A stretch of DNA of 64,000 nucleotides from an uncultured Bacilli bacterium (GTDB lineage: Bacteria; Bacillota_I; Bacilli_A; RF39; UBA660), in contig CAKPDH010000001.1 of NCBI GenBank assembly GCA_934148845.1, forward strand, positions 248,001 through 312,000. The letters are read 5' to 3'. Shown here in pieces: positions 17,177-26,009 of the stretch. How positions within the stretch are numbered: the stretch's first letter is position 1; each line of letters starts with the position of its first letter. The position numbers were made by a program, and so were the translations under genes. The notes beneath the pieces were generated by a model that saw only the letters and a list, made by a program, of their open reading frames with translations, was not told the DNA's origin and did no database searches.

Positions 17177-18822
17177 TAATATCTAAACCCTCTTTTATTA
17201 CTATTTATAAAATCATTAATACCAAAATAACTATTTTTAATAGTGGTAATAAAATCATCTAATTTAACATTACAATGAAATGTAAGCTCATTATCATATA
17301 TATCATAAAATTCAAGCGTTGAAATCTTATTTATATAATCATAATTTAATTTATAATTACCATGAGCTATACAATTACGCAAATGCTCAATAATAGATTT
17401 ATTTTTTATACTAAGTTCATTTAACTTATTATTATTACATATATCTACTCTTTTATTTAATAACTCTAAGATTTCATTTTCCTTTTCTTGCTTTCTTTCA
17501 TTTACATTATTAATGTTATTTAAAACTATATTATAAGCATCCTTATTACCTTTTTCTTTTAAGATTGATGCTGATTTTTCTAACTTTTTTAATTTTTCAC
17601 ACAGTTCTTCTTTTTCTTTCAATGAAGATTTAATTCTAATACTTATATCACTAATAACGCCATCACCCATCTTAATCTTCTTAATATCAAATAAATCAAA
17701 ATTAAAGATAGAATAATCAAGATTCAAACTATTATAAACGTTTTCAAGGCCATAAGAAAATAAAGCATTAAAAAGAGAAATAGCTGAACCTGCAATATTA
17801 TTATAATCTACTACTATACCATTTTGATTAAATTTCTCTAACAATTTATTTTTATCAAATGTATGAGCTTTTTCTATAGAATCAAGAACTAATAAATTAC
17901 TTAAATTATTAACCATCATAATATGCTTAAATTTATCATCATTATAGTATTTGTTTAATAATTTACAAATATCATAAGCTTGGTCTTTATAATTTTTAGT
18001 TTTTAAAGTATTATTATAAATGATACCAGTAATAGAGTCTAACTCTTCACCTTTTTTATGTGATAATTTATATTTAAATTCATAGTTACCATAAACCTTA
18101 GCTTTATACGTGCTAAGTACATTTTCATCAAAAGTTAATTTATATTTATCAATAGTTTCTGTAAATTCTTTTAACGTTTTTTTAGATAAAGGTGTTTTAT
18201 CTAAAGAAACTATACTACATTCAACAAATGATGTTTTACTTATAAAAGCCTTATATTCACCTTTATATTTCATTGGAACAACTCTATTATAAGGAATTTT
18301 AGAATTAATTACAATTCTTTTTTCATACTTACTTGTAAGAGGATTAATTAAAACATTTTTAAAACTATCAACTACAAAACAAGATAATTTATTAATATCA
18401 ATTCTAACCTCACTACTATCTATATTAAAAACTATATTATTGTTGTCTAAATCTAAATAAAATAAGCCATGAGATAATTTATTTCTTAACGTTGCTACTA
18501 AAAAAGTAGCAGAATTAAACGAATACCCATCTATAGTATAATTCTTATTATCACCTAATAATTTACATGACGCTTCTAATGATTTTTCAAATACTAAAGG
18601 AATATAATAAGTATCATTATCTAAATCTTTATCAACCAAATCTTCCTTTATACCTTGAAATAAAGCACACATATTAGCAACTAAGCTAGTCTTAACAACA
18701 CTAGTGTCATATTCAATATTACTACTATAATTACTACCATTTACTATATCTAATAATAAATTTAAAAAAGTGATATTACCATTAATATAATTTTCTAAAG
18801 TTTCTAATTTATTATTTTCCAT
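17176..18822 (-). CDS. Protein with two HEPN-type R-N-x3-H motifs
   Basis: 548 residues counted from the ATG at 18822, which has GAGGGATTAAT upstream; 18855 is the longer alternative. Two copies of the HEPN signature are present in helical context: LRNKLSHG (Arg113, Asn114, His118) and LRNCIAHGNY (Arg482, Asn483, His487). Each is followed by an aromatic/hydrophobic strand-like segment. A charged coiled coil spans about 395-460. The middle region (150-380) matches nothing I know. HEPN proteins with RNxxxH are commonly metal-independent RNases in toxin, abortive-infection or RNA-processing roles. Calling it an RNase is inference; the fold between the motifs needs modelling. It is followed by the coupled VanZ-like gene. 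Confidence 0.6.
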   Translation of the reverse strand: MENNKLETLENYINGNITFLNLLLDIVNGSNYSSNIEYDTSVVKTSLVANMCALFQGIKEDLVDKDLDNDTYYIPLVFEKSLEASCKLLGDNKNYTIDGYSFNSATFLVATLRNKLSHGLFYLDLDNNNIVFNIDSSEVRIDINKLSCFVVDSFKNVLINPLTSKYEKRIVINSKIPYNRVVPMKYKGEYKAFISKTSFVECSIVSLDKTPLSKKTLKEFTETIDKYKLTFDENVLSTYKAKVYGNYEFKYKLSHKKGEELDSITGIIYNNTLKTKNYKDQAYDICKLLNKYYNDDKFKHIMMVNNLSNLLVLDSIEKAHTFDKNKLLEKFNQNGIVVDYNNIAGSAISLFNALFSYGLENVYNSLNLDYSIFNFDLFDIKKIKMGDGVISDISIRIKSSLKEKEELCEKLKKLEKSASILKEKGNKDAYNIVLNNINNVNERKQEKENEILELLNKRVDICNNNKLNELSIKNKSIIEHLRNCIAHGNYKLNYDYINKISTLEFYDIYDNELTFHCNVKLDDFITTIKNSYFGINDFINSNKRGFRY

Positions 18823-18845
18823 TATTAATCCCTCACACACGTTAT

Positions 18846-18874
18846 ATAATAGCATAAAAGGAAATAAAATACAA
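18846..18874 (-). promoter_or_regulatory. Promoter of the HEPN-VanZ genes
   Basis: Minus strand TTGTAT (18869-18874) and TATTAT (18846-18851) with a 17-bp spacer, ending about 20 nt before the chosen start. Confidence 0.55.
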
Positions 18875-18997
18875 ATGGTAACCTTATTTGTTTAAAATTA
18901 TAACTCCACATAAATAATAATACAATTTTATAAAATAAAAGGCCAATGGCAAGCATACTTTACTAATAGCCTAAATTATTAAAAGATATCTAATTTA

Positions 18998-19588
18998 TTA
19001 TTTTTCCTTTTTAAATATATTGTAAATAATTGGATTATATTTAAAATAATCCTTTGACAAGTTCATTTTTTTAAATGTTCTTTTAAAGCCTTTCAATAAA
19101 TAATTATCTTTGTAAATAAAATATTGCTTTTTCTTTTTCATAGGATTGTTTAACTGTTCATTATGTAAATAAACCTCTTCATACGTACGTTCTTCATACA
19201 AAAATATTGGTAATATCTTGTTAATCAATTGTAATCCTTTTTCAGTTAAAATAATTACCGAAGATATTCCTGCTTTAATATCATCATTTATTTTGGAATC
19301 CTTGCTTAGACCCCAAAAGTCTCCAATCGTAATATCAGAGATTCTTTCTCTTTTTGCATAATTACACTCATAACAATTTTCTCTATATATATTTCCTCTT
19401 AAAAAAATTTTATAATATTGATCCAAATGCATTTGTGATATATCTTCTAATTCAAATTCATTAAATAATTCAAACACTTCTTTAGATACTTCTATTTTAT
19501 TTTTATCAAATACAACTATATATGTATTATTTTCTATAACAAGAGAATAAGGATTATCCTTACTTTTTCTTCTCTTTGGTAAATTCAT
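18998..19588 (-). CDS. Chimeric gene: mobile-element sigma factor N-terminus joined to FrhB-like C-terminus
   Basis: 196 residues. Residues 1 to about 53 (LPKRRKSKDNPYSLVIEN, EVSKEVFELFNEFELEDISQM) are the N-terminus of the sigma-70-like protein carried by many integrative elements of gut Firmicutes. From about residue 58 (YYKIFLRGNIYRENCYECNY, ISDITIGDFWGL) it is the C-terminal part of the coenzyme F420 hydrogenase beta-subunit family found twice elsewhere in this window. The N-terminal ferredoxin half of FrhB and the DNA-binding parts of the sigma factor are both missing. It is probably a deletion scar and not functional in either role. It is preceded by GATTGGAGGG and an attenuator leader. 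Confidence 0.6.
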   Translation of the reverse strand: MNLPKRRKSKDNPYSLVIENNTYIVVFDKNKIEVSKEVFELFNEFELEDISQMHLDQYYKIFLRGNIYRENCYECNYAKRERISDITIGDFWGLSKDSKINDDIKAGISSVIILTEKGLQLINKILPIFLYEERTYEEVYLHNEQLNNPMKKKKQYFIYKDNYLLKGFKRTFKKMNLSKDYFKYNPIIYNIFKKEK

Positions 19589-19593
19589 ATTAA

Positions 19594-19840
19594 CCCTCCA
19601 ATCAATCTAAAAATTGATTGGATAAGGTGGTCCTCTAATAAATTTAGATTTTCCTAAAACAAAAAAAACACCGGGATCAAAAACCTTTTTAGGGGTTTTT
19701 GTCCCAGTGTTAAATATTTCATATTTAATTTTTTTGATTGGCATATTTAAAAGAGTATATCTTTTTAATATTAAAAATATACAGTTGTATAATAAAACAA
19801 TAACATTCATCGACAGCATCACCTCTTAAGTAATGCCATT
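19594..19840 (-). promoter_or_regulatory. Leader of the mobile-element sigma factor gene with short reading frame
   Basis: The region upstream of the chimeric gene keeps a leader layout: a GCATTACTTAAGAGGTGATGC hairpin-like segment carrying a ribosome site (about 19811-19833), a short leader frame beginning near 19822 or 19813, then the strong hairpin at 19661-19712, then the gene. This is the arrangement of ribosome-mediated attenuation leaders on integrative elements. The reading frame formally runs through the hairpin, but only its first part is likely to be meaningful. Confidence 0.4.
19661..19712 (-). terminator. Strong intrinsic terminator/attenuator hairpin
   Basis: Minus strand ACACTGGGACAAAAACC and GGTTTTTGATCCCGGTGT pair over about 17 positions with an 8-nt loop, followed by eight T (19661-19668). 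It is by far the most stable hairpin in this part of the window and lies 70 nt before the start codon of the chimeric gene. Confidence 0.8.
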
Positions 19841-19977
19841 GTTGAAATAGCTATCCAAATTATTCTTTTAAATATAACAAAAAAATATCACACTAGTAAT
19901 CAAGGCATTGTCTTGTTACTTGGTATGATATTATATACTTTTTTTAAAATTATGCAATTTAAACCATTATATAACTA

Positions 19978-21495
19978 TTATTTTTTGAAAATCTTTTTTT
20001 TAAATAAGTCACAAAAATATTTAAAATTAGAACTTTTAGAAAAAATAATAATTAATATTAAATTCGAAATAACCATTCCGATTGCTAATCTTATAAATAC
20101 TTCAATTAATAATACGTTAACATTTATAAAAGAAATTAAAAAATATGAAACAAATAAAACAATCAAAAATGTAAATATATATCCAATAGTTTCTTTAGCA
20201 TAATTGTAATAGCTTCTCTTTAATATTTTTTTATATAAAAATTTAGGATAACTAAAACACCATAAAGTTAAGCCACTAACTATAGTACCTAAAAATATCC
20301 CGATCAATCCAAATGTTTTTGCAAAAATAATACTAAATAAAATATTTAAAATAGCCTCTACAAGTGGAACATACTTGTTTTCAACACAAATACCAGCTGC
20401 AATCATAAAAGAGTCGTAACACTTTCTCATCATTTTTTGAAAATAATTAAAAATTATAGCAAAAACAATTAGTGATGGTAAAACATAATCTTTACCTAGC
20501 CATAATTCAATAAATGGTTGAATAATAAGCATCATACAAATACCAGTAAATGTCGCAATATAAAAATTTAAAAACCTAATTCTTCTAAAAACAGTAAATA
20601 TTTTTTCATCATTGTTCGTTACTAATAAATTTCCAATACTTGGCGTAGTAGCACTAATAATTTGTGAAAAAAGTGATGTAGCGGCATTTGTAATCATATA
20701 ATAATTTGAACACAAACCTACACTAGCTACACCAAAAAACTTAGATATTAAAATATTATCAGTCCCATTAATTACAAAACTACCTATTTTATGAAATAAC
20801 ATAGCTTTTATTCTTGAGAAAATATCTTTAGTCGAATCTTTAGATAATTTATTTATATTTTTATCTTTTAAATAAGAATAATTTTTATTAACATAAAAAT
20901 TAATCGCCAAATTTTCAAAAAGTACCAAAATTATTTTCAATATTAAATATAAAAAGTAATTTTTAGTTAAAAACAAAATTGAAATTTGAAACAAGTTTAG
21001 AAATATAATATATAAAATATGAATTAAATTAATAACATAATTTTTTTGACTAGCATACAAAATTGATCGTTTGTACGTCAAAAAATAAGAAACTATAGTT
21101 TGACACAAGAATAATAAATATACATAATAAATATTTATTTCTAAATTTGTTTCTCCAACAAAATAGCCAATAAAAGGGGTTAATAATAAACCAAGTATTA
21201 ATATAATTAAAATAATATATCTATACGCTTTTTTATAGAAAAGCATCAGTGATTTAATCTTTTCTTCGTCATTTTCCGCTATAGGTTTATACATATTAAA
21301 TATTATTGCTTCGCCTATTCCTAATTCAGATATACATAAAAACGAAATTATATTGGTAAACAATCCATTTATACCTAAATACTCTACACCTAGTATTTCT
21401 ATAAAAATCTTTTGAGCAATAAAAGAAATTAAAATATTTACAAAACTAGCTATAGCTCCCATTAAAGCATTTCTTATCGAATTATTAGTTCTCAT
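19978..21495 (-). CDS. Wzx-type polysaccharide flippase
   Basis: 505 residues with about 12-14 hydrophobic helices and the MATE/MVF-like layout of lipid-linked oligosaccharide exporters (opening FVNILISFIAQKIFIEILGVEYLGINGLF, which is split across helix 1 and its loop). It is expected to move undecaprenyl-linked repeat units across the membrane. It overlaps the end of the Wzy gene by 11 nt and is the last intact gene of the first polysaccharide operon. A homologue lies at 47119-48636. Confidence 0.85.
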   Translation of the reverse strand: MRTNNSIRNALMGAIASFVNILISFIAQKIFIEILGVEYLGINGLFTNIISFLCISELGIGEAIIFNMYKPIAENDEEKIKSLMLFYKKAYRYIILIILILGLLLTPFIGYFVGETNLEINIYYVYLLFLCQTIVSYFLTYKRSILYASQKNYVINLIHILYIIFLNLFQISILFLTKNYFLYLILKIILVLFENLAINFYVNKNYSYLKDKNINKLSKDSTKDIFSRIKAMLFHKIGSFVINGTDNILISKFFGVASVGLCSNYYMITNAATSLFSQIISATTPSIGNLLVTNNDEKIFTVFRRIRFLNFYIATFTGICMMLIIQPFIELWLGKDYVLPSLIVFAIIFNYFQKMMRKCYDSFMIAAGICVENKYVPLVEAILNILFSIIFAKTFGLIGIFLGTIVSGLTLWCFSYPKFLYKKILKRSYYNYAKETIGYIFTFLIVLFVSYFLISFINVNVLLIEVFIRLAIGMVISNLILIIIFSKSSNFKYFCDLFKKKIFKK

Positions 21496-22627
21496 TTATT
21501 TTCACTTCCTTATTTTTTTTAAAAATTAAATCTGCTAAAAATAGTAAAAATGGATTATAAAATAATATAATCATACCATTTTCCATAAGTCCAAAGAAAA
21601 CAAATGCAGTTAAACAAATTGCTATAGCAAAGTTTTTTTCATCTAAACCTTTTCGTACTCTTTTAGAAATTGCATATAACAAAATAAAAGTAATTATAAT
21701 ACCAAACTTTATCAAAAGTAACATATATGCATTATCTAGAACACTAGATGTTGAAGTAGAATGAGTATTATAATCTATAAATAAATTCCCAAATAATGAG
21801 ATGGAATATCTATTATAAAATTCGCTCATTAAAAATATTCTATTAGATAATACTTCATTTAACGAAACCATAAAAGTGAAAACTTTTTTATATTTATACA
21901 TTATTGTTAATCCAAATGATAGAATCATAAATATAAATGGTAAATTTGATAAAGAAAATTTAGCTACTTTATTATTTTTTATAAGTGGAATTACAAAAGA
22001 AAATAATAAAACTAAAATTAATGTATATATAGAACTTCTACTATTACAAAAGGTATAAATGAAAAGAATAGATAAAATAATGAAAATATATGATATTTTT
22101 TTATACTTAGTATCAAAAGTTAAATATAAGAAATCTAAGCAGACACTCATTAAATAAACACTAAAGGTATTAGGATGTCCAAATCCAAAAGAATATCTTG
22201 AAATATATTCATCTCTAAATATTATTACATTTTCTGTTAATCCATTTAAATATAATAAATAAATAATAACCATTATAATTGATTTAGTAATCATATCAAA
22301 TTTTATAACTTTTTTTAAATTTATCTCTCTAGCAGAGATAACAAATAAAATAAGATTCCAAATGGCAGTTCCTTCAGTAATTTTCATTGAAATAAACGTA
22401 AAAATAGTTAAGATTATAATAACTAATAAATTATTCTTTTTAATTTTATTATTTTTTACATAAAAAACAAATAATAAGATTATAGGAATCATTAAATTAC
22501 AGGCTCTTATTATAAAACTAATTCCATCGATAGTTACCCATCTTATCATACTTTGAAAAATAAAAAGAAAATAAGCAAATAAATATAAAAAATCAGCAAC
22601 ATTAACTGTACTCTTGTTAAATTTCAT
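21485..22627 (-). CDS. Wzy-type polysaccharide polymerase (candidate)
   Basis: 380 residues, about 10-11 membrane helices and one larger extracytoplasmic loop (about residues 250-290). The segment RYSFGFGHPNTFSVYLMSV matches the GxGHPNxxg motif often seen in gut Firmicute EpsG/Wzy-like polymerases. It lies between a GT4 gene and the flippase, the position expected for the polymerase that joins repeat units outside the cell. Sequence conservation in this family is low, so the call rests on topology, motif and context. Confidence 0.75.
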   Translation of the reverse strand: MKFNKSTVNVADFLYLFAYFLFIFQSMIRWVTIDGISFIIRACNLMIPIILLFVFYVKNNKIKKNNLLVIIILTIFTFISMKITEGTAIWNLILFVISAREINLKKVIKFDMITKSIIMVIIYLLYLNGLTENVIIFRDEYISRYSFGFGHPNTFSVYLMSVCLDFLYLTFDTKYKKISYIFIILSILFIYTFCNSRSSIYTLILVLLFSFVIPLIKNNKVAKFSLSNLPFIFMILSFGLTIMYKYKKVFTFMVSLNEVLSNRIFLMSEFYNRYSISLFGNLFIDYNTHSTSTSSVLDNAYMLLLIKFGIIITFILLYAISKRVRKGLDEKNFAIAICLTAFVFFGLMENGMIILFYNPFLLFLADLIFKKNKEVKINEN

Positions 22628-22633
22628 ATAATA

Positions 22634-23827
22634 TTACCTCTTCTCATTAAATTCTTTTATATATGAATTAAAAGTATCACAATAATTTTCCTTAGAAAAT
22701 TTGTTCATGATTCTTTCATACACCACCATATCAATGCTTGTTTTATCATTTATAACAAAATCCATTTTTTTAATTAAATCCTCAGTCAAATTTTTTCTAT
22801 CTACATACAAACAATCATTTTCAAAAATTTCAGGTAATCCTCCAGAATAACTAGAAATAATTTTTATATTAGAAGCAACACCTTCTAAAGCAATTAATCC
22901 AAAAGGTTCTTCCCACTTAGATGGAATAATTTGACAATTTGAAATTTGATAAAATTTATATAAGTCATAATTTTTTATTTGTCCAGTAAAAATAATATTT
23001 TTATTATTTATAGAAACATCTCTTACTTTATTTAAATAATCAGAATCATTTTTTAATGATATCGATCCACCAACAACTAGTAATTTAATATTATTATACT
23101 TTTTGTTTAACTGATCAAATGCATTTACAAGTTCAAGAGTTCCTTTATCATCCATTACTCTTCCTACATAAATAAAAACAAAATCATCTTTAGAAATATT
23201 ATATTTAAATTTTAAAGAACTAACTTCTTCTTCTGATACATTTTTTTTAAATAATTTATAATCAATTGTATTATATAACACTTTAACTTTATTTGTTAAC
23301 TTTACACCATCAATACGATTCTTAATAAATTTACTAACTGCCCAAAATTCATCAACATTATCTATTATTTCTAAAGAATTTGGATTATTTACATTAATAT
23401 GATCATTGTGTAAATGCAAAACTATTTTTGAAGATGTTTTAGTCTTTTTCTTAAAATAACTTATAAATTCATCACCATTTTCAAAAATAATTAAATCATA
23501 ATAATTAATTTCATTTTTCTTTTTTAAATCATTTATTATTTCATTAATATAATATCTTTGTTTACTTTTTCCGCTTAGGACTCTATATAAATTTTTAGTT
23601 AAATGTTTAATTTTATATAAAAATGTCCCAATATCAATTAATCTAAAATTTGTATGTTTATAAATTTGTTTATCAAAGGAATTTCCTCGTTTAGCACTAT
23701 AAACTGTTACGTTATTTTTATATTTTTCATCATTTTCTTGTAAAAATATATTAATTAAATTTTCGACAGCTCCTCCATGCCCACCCGTAACCGGATGAAA
23801 TCCCGGAGAAATAATAAGTATATTCAT
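22634..23827 (-). CDS. GT4 family glycosyltransferase
   Basis: 397 residues, GT-B fold. N-terminal domain with SPGFHPVTGGHGGAVENLI (glycine-rich acceptor-side loop); C-terminal nucleotide-sugar domain with IYVGRVMDDKGTLELVNAF and the E-x7-E region SKWEEPFGLIALEGVAS. It adds a sugar to the growing repeat unit on the cytoplasmic face; donor and linkage cannot be read from sequence. Confidence 0.88.
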   Translation of the reverse strand: MNILIISPGFHPVTGGHGGAVENLINIFLQENDEKYKNNVTVYSAKRGNSFDKQIYKHTNFRLIDIGTFLYKIKHLTKNLYRVLSGKSKQRYYINEIINDLKKKNEINYYDLIIFENGDEFISYFKKKTKTSSKIVLHLHNDHINVNNPNSLEIIDNVDEFWAVSKFIKNRIDGVKLTNKVKVLYNTIDYKLFKKNVSEEEVSSLKFKYNISKDDFVFIYVGRVMDDKGTLELVNAFDQLNKKYNNIKLLVVGGSISLKNDSDYLNKVRDVSINNKNIIFTGQIKNYDLYKFYQISNCQIIPSKWEEPFGLIALEGVASNIKIISSYSGGLPEIFENDCLYVDRKNLTEDLIKKMDFVINDKTSIDMVVYERIMNKFSKENYCDTFNSYIKEFNEKR

Positions 23828-23835
23828 ATTTCCTC

Positions 23836-24828
23836 CTATTTTTCAAATGAAGATTTTTCATTAAGAATTGTTTCAAAAGCTTCAATTATATCTTTTTTAG
23901 ATTGTTCAAAGTCAATATCATCATTTGTATCATTAATACAAATTGTTTTTGTTTTTTGTTTCTTTATATGTTCTACTAAGTTAGAATTATTTTTAGAAAC
24001 GTCAAAATATTTGCCAAATTTATAACTTCTTGGAATAAAATTTCCGTCGCATAATTGCCAATATCTCATTGTCCAATGACTAACATCATTATATTTTCTA
24101 AATTTATTTTTACACGTATTATTTAACATTTCATACTCTTTTTCCCAAACTTTATAAAATGTTTTTTTGCAATATGATATCGGCATATGAGGATTATGTA
24201 TGCCACAAAAAGCATACCATGGTAACAAAAATAATGTTCTAAATGTTCTTAATCCATATTTAAAGTTAAAATATTTTGTGAACTTTTTATAAACTTCTCT
24301 TTTATTAAAATTACGATTAATTATATCCATATTATTTAAACATGCATGAATCGTTTGACTCTTTTTTCCAAAACTAATTAAAGGATTTTCGGCAAATTCA
24401 TCTCTAGGAACTCCATCAATAAAGAAATCAGACTCTTTAACACTATTTATAATAAACATATCATCATTAAATGCAACAAAATTTTCTGACAACCCCTCGA
24501 TTTCATGCATATTTAGTTCAATTGCATTAGAATTAAATGTTGGTAAATTTTCTTCTTTTAAATAATCCTTATGATTTATAATTTTTAATTTAGGATTTTC
24601 AGTATTCAACCATGATGGAAGATGCCCATAGGTAATAAAATATATATTATTTACCCAAGGAGCAAATTTTTCAACTCCTCTAAACCAATATTGAAGATTA
24701 TCCCAGTCTCTATATCTACTGGCAGAAGCTGATAATAGCTTCTTATCTGTTTGATATTTGTTTTTTTCTTCTAACCACTTTTCGTCATTTCCATCTACCC
24801 ATAAAATAACAAAATCAATTTTATTCAT
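23836..24828 (-). CDS. Stealth family capsular polysaccharide phosphotransferase
   Basis: 330 residues with the four Stealth conserved regions in order: CR1 DFVILWVDGNDEKW at the N-terminus, CR2 YRDWDNLQYWFRGVEKFAPW through FVAFNDDMFI, CR3 HMPISYCKKTFYKVW, and CR4 with YWQLCDG. Characterised members transfer hexose-1-phosphate, making phosphodiester-linked polymers, so the product of this locus may contain sugar-phosphate links. It sits mid-operon. Confidence 0.88.
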   Translation of the reverse strand: MNKIDFVILWVDGNDEKWLEEKNKYQTDKKLLSASASRYRDWDNLQYWFRGVEKFAPWVNNIYFITYGHLPSWLNTENPKLKIINHKDYLKEENLPTFNSNAIELNMHEIEGLSENFVAFNDDMFIINSVKESDFFIDGVPRDEFAENPLISFGKKSQTIHACLNNMDIINRNFNKREVYKKFTKYFNFKYGLRTFRTLFLLPWYAFCGIHNPHMPISYCKKTFYKVWEKEYEMLNNTCKNKFRKYNDVSHWTMRYWQLCDGNFIPRSYKFGKYFDVSKNNSNLVEHIKKQKTKTICINDTNDDIDFEQSKKDIIEAFETILNEKSSFEK

Positions 24829-24836
24829 ATTCTCAC

Positions 24837-26009
24837 CTACCTATGTTTAATTATGTATTTAAATTTCTTTAACATTGATAAAAAACCAATTTTAGATAAA
24901 ATATTTTTAATCAAATGTTTAATTCCTAAAATTTTCGTAATATCATATTTATTATTAAGTATATTATTAATAATTTTATCACGATTATCATTAATACTAC
25001 ACTTTTTAATAAGCGCAGGATTTTCTTTGAAAACTGATTTTAAATCAGTTTCACTAACAACGAACAATTTTGAAACACTTTCAAACAATTCTAATCCTGA
25101 CTTTGAATTAATTATAACAGATGATGCACCTTTATTTCTACTTTTGATAAATAAAGATGAATCAATCCCCCATGCATCACCTAAAATAATATCAGCTAAT
25201 TCAAAATTGTTTTTCATTTGACAATTAGAGCATGCATTACGATCAAATAATCCCGCACCAAACCCAACATAATAAGGGTCACTTACAACATCTACATGCG
25301 TATTATCATCAAAATAATATCTAGTATTTGGAGTTAACCATCCGCCTCTACCTTTATGCCTAAAATTAATATTAACTAACTTTTTATGATATTTATTTTC
25401 AACACTTTCTTTATATTTTTCAAAAATTAAAGGTGAAGGGACAGAGTGACATATAATTTGAATGTAATACATATTATCATAGTTTTTTCCTAAATATTTT
25501 CTTATACCACTTATTTGACAAGCCATACCAAAAAAAACAACTTTACTACCTTTATTTAAACATTCTTTTATACTTCTATAAATATTTTGAATATCAGATT
25601 GCACATATTTTGTACCGCTTAACTTATCTAAATCATTAATATCATTGGTTAAAATATGTTTAGCAACCATATTGTCCCAAACGCAACCACAAACATACCC
25701 ACCATTTGAAATAATATTTTTTGCTATTTCATAACAAATACCAGAAGAAGTTGTCTTTTTTTCCAAAGTATTAAGCTCCTTTTTAAATAAGAACATACAT
25801 TTTATAGGTTTCACATCTTCCGAACTCTCTTCTTGTTTTAATCTGGGACAGACTTTTTCACATAATTTACAATCAATACATTTTTCTTTATCTATTTTCG
25901 GAATTAAAAAACCATCTTTATCATATTCCATAGTAATAGCATTTTTAGGACAAATATTTTTACAAGCAGCGCAACCATAACATTTTTTATTAAATTCAAA
26001 ATTAATCAT
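24837..26009 (-). CDS. FrhB-like iron-sulfur protein of polysaccharide loci
   Basis: 390 residues. Two 4Fe-4S ferredoxin motifs at the N-terminus (CYGCAACKNICPKNAI and CIDCKLCEKVCP) precede the coenzyme F420 hydrogenase/dehydrogenase beta-subunit N- and C-terminal domains (KVVFFGMACQISGIRKYLG, ADIILGDAWGI). Such proteins recur beside pyruvyl transferases in Firmicute and Bacteroidetes polysaccharide loci, where their redox role is unproven. It overlaps the upstream pyruvyl transferase gene by 8 nt. A homologue lies at 45978-47126 and a C-terminal remnant at 18998-19417. Confidence 0.85.
   Translation of the reverse strand: MINFEFNKKCYGCAACKNICPKNAITMEYDKDGFLIPKIDKEKCIDCKLCEKVCPRLKQEESSEDVKPIKCMFLFKKELNTLEKKTTSSGICYEIAKNIISNGGYVCGCVWDNMVAKHILTNDINDLDKLSGTKYVQSDIQNIYRSIKECLNKGSKVVFFGMACQISGIRKYLGKNYDNMYYIQIICHSVPSPLIFEKYKESVENKYHKKLVNINFRHKGRGGWLTPNTRYYFDDNTHVDVVSDPYYVGFGAGLFDRNACSNCQMKNNFELADIILGDAWGIDSSLFIKSRNKGASSVIINSKSGLELFESVSKLFVVSETDLKSVFKENPALIKKCSINDNRDKIINNILNNKYDITKILGIKHLIKNILSKIGFLSMLKKFKYIIKHR

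Noticed and set aside
19607..19822. A 71-codon frame running through the attenuator hairpin
   Set aside because: Only the first part is plausible as a leader peptide; the rest is the terminator stem read as codons. Annotated as a regulatory leader instead.
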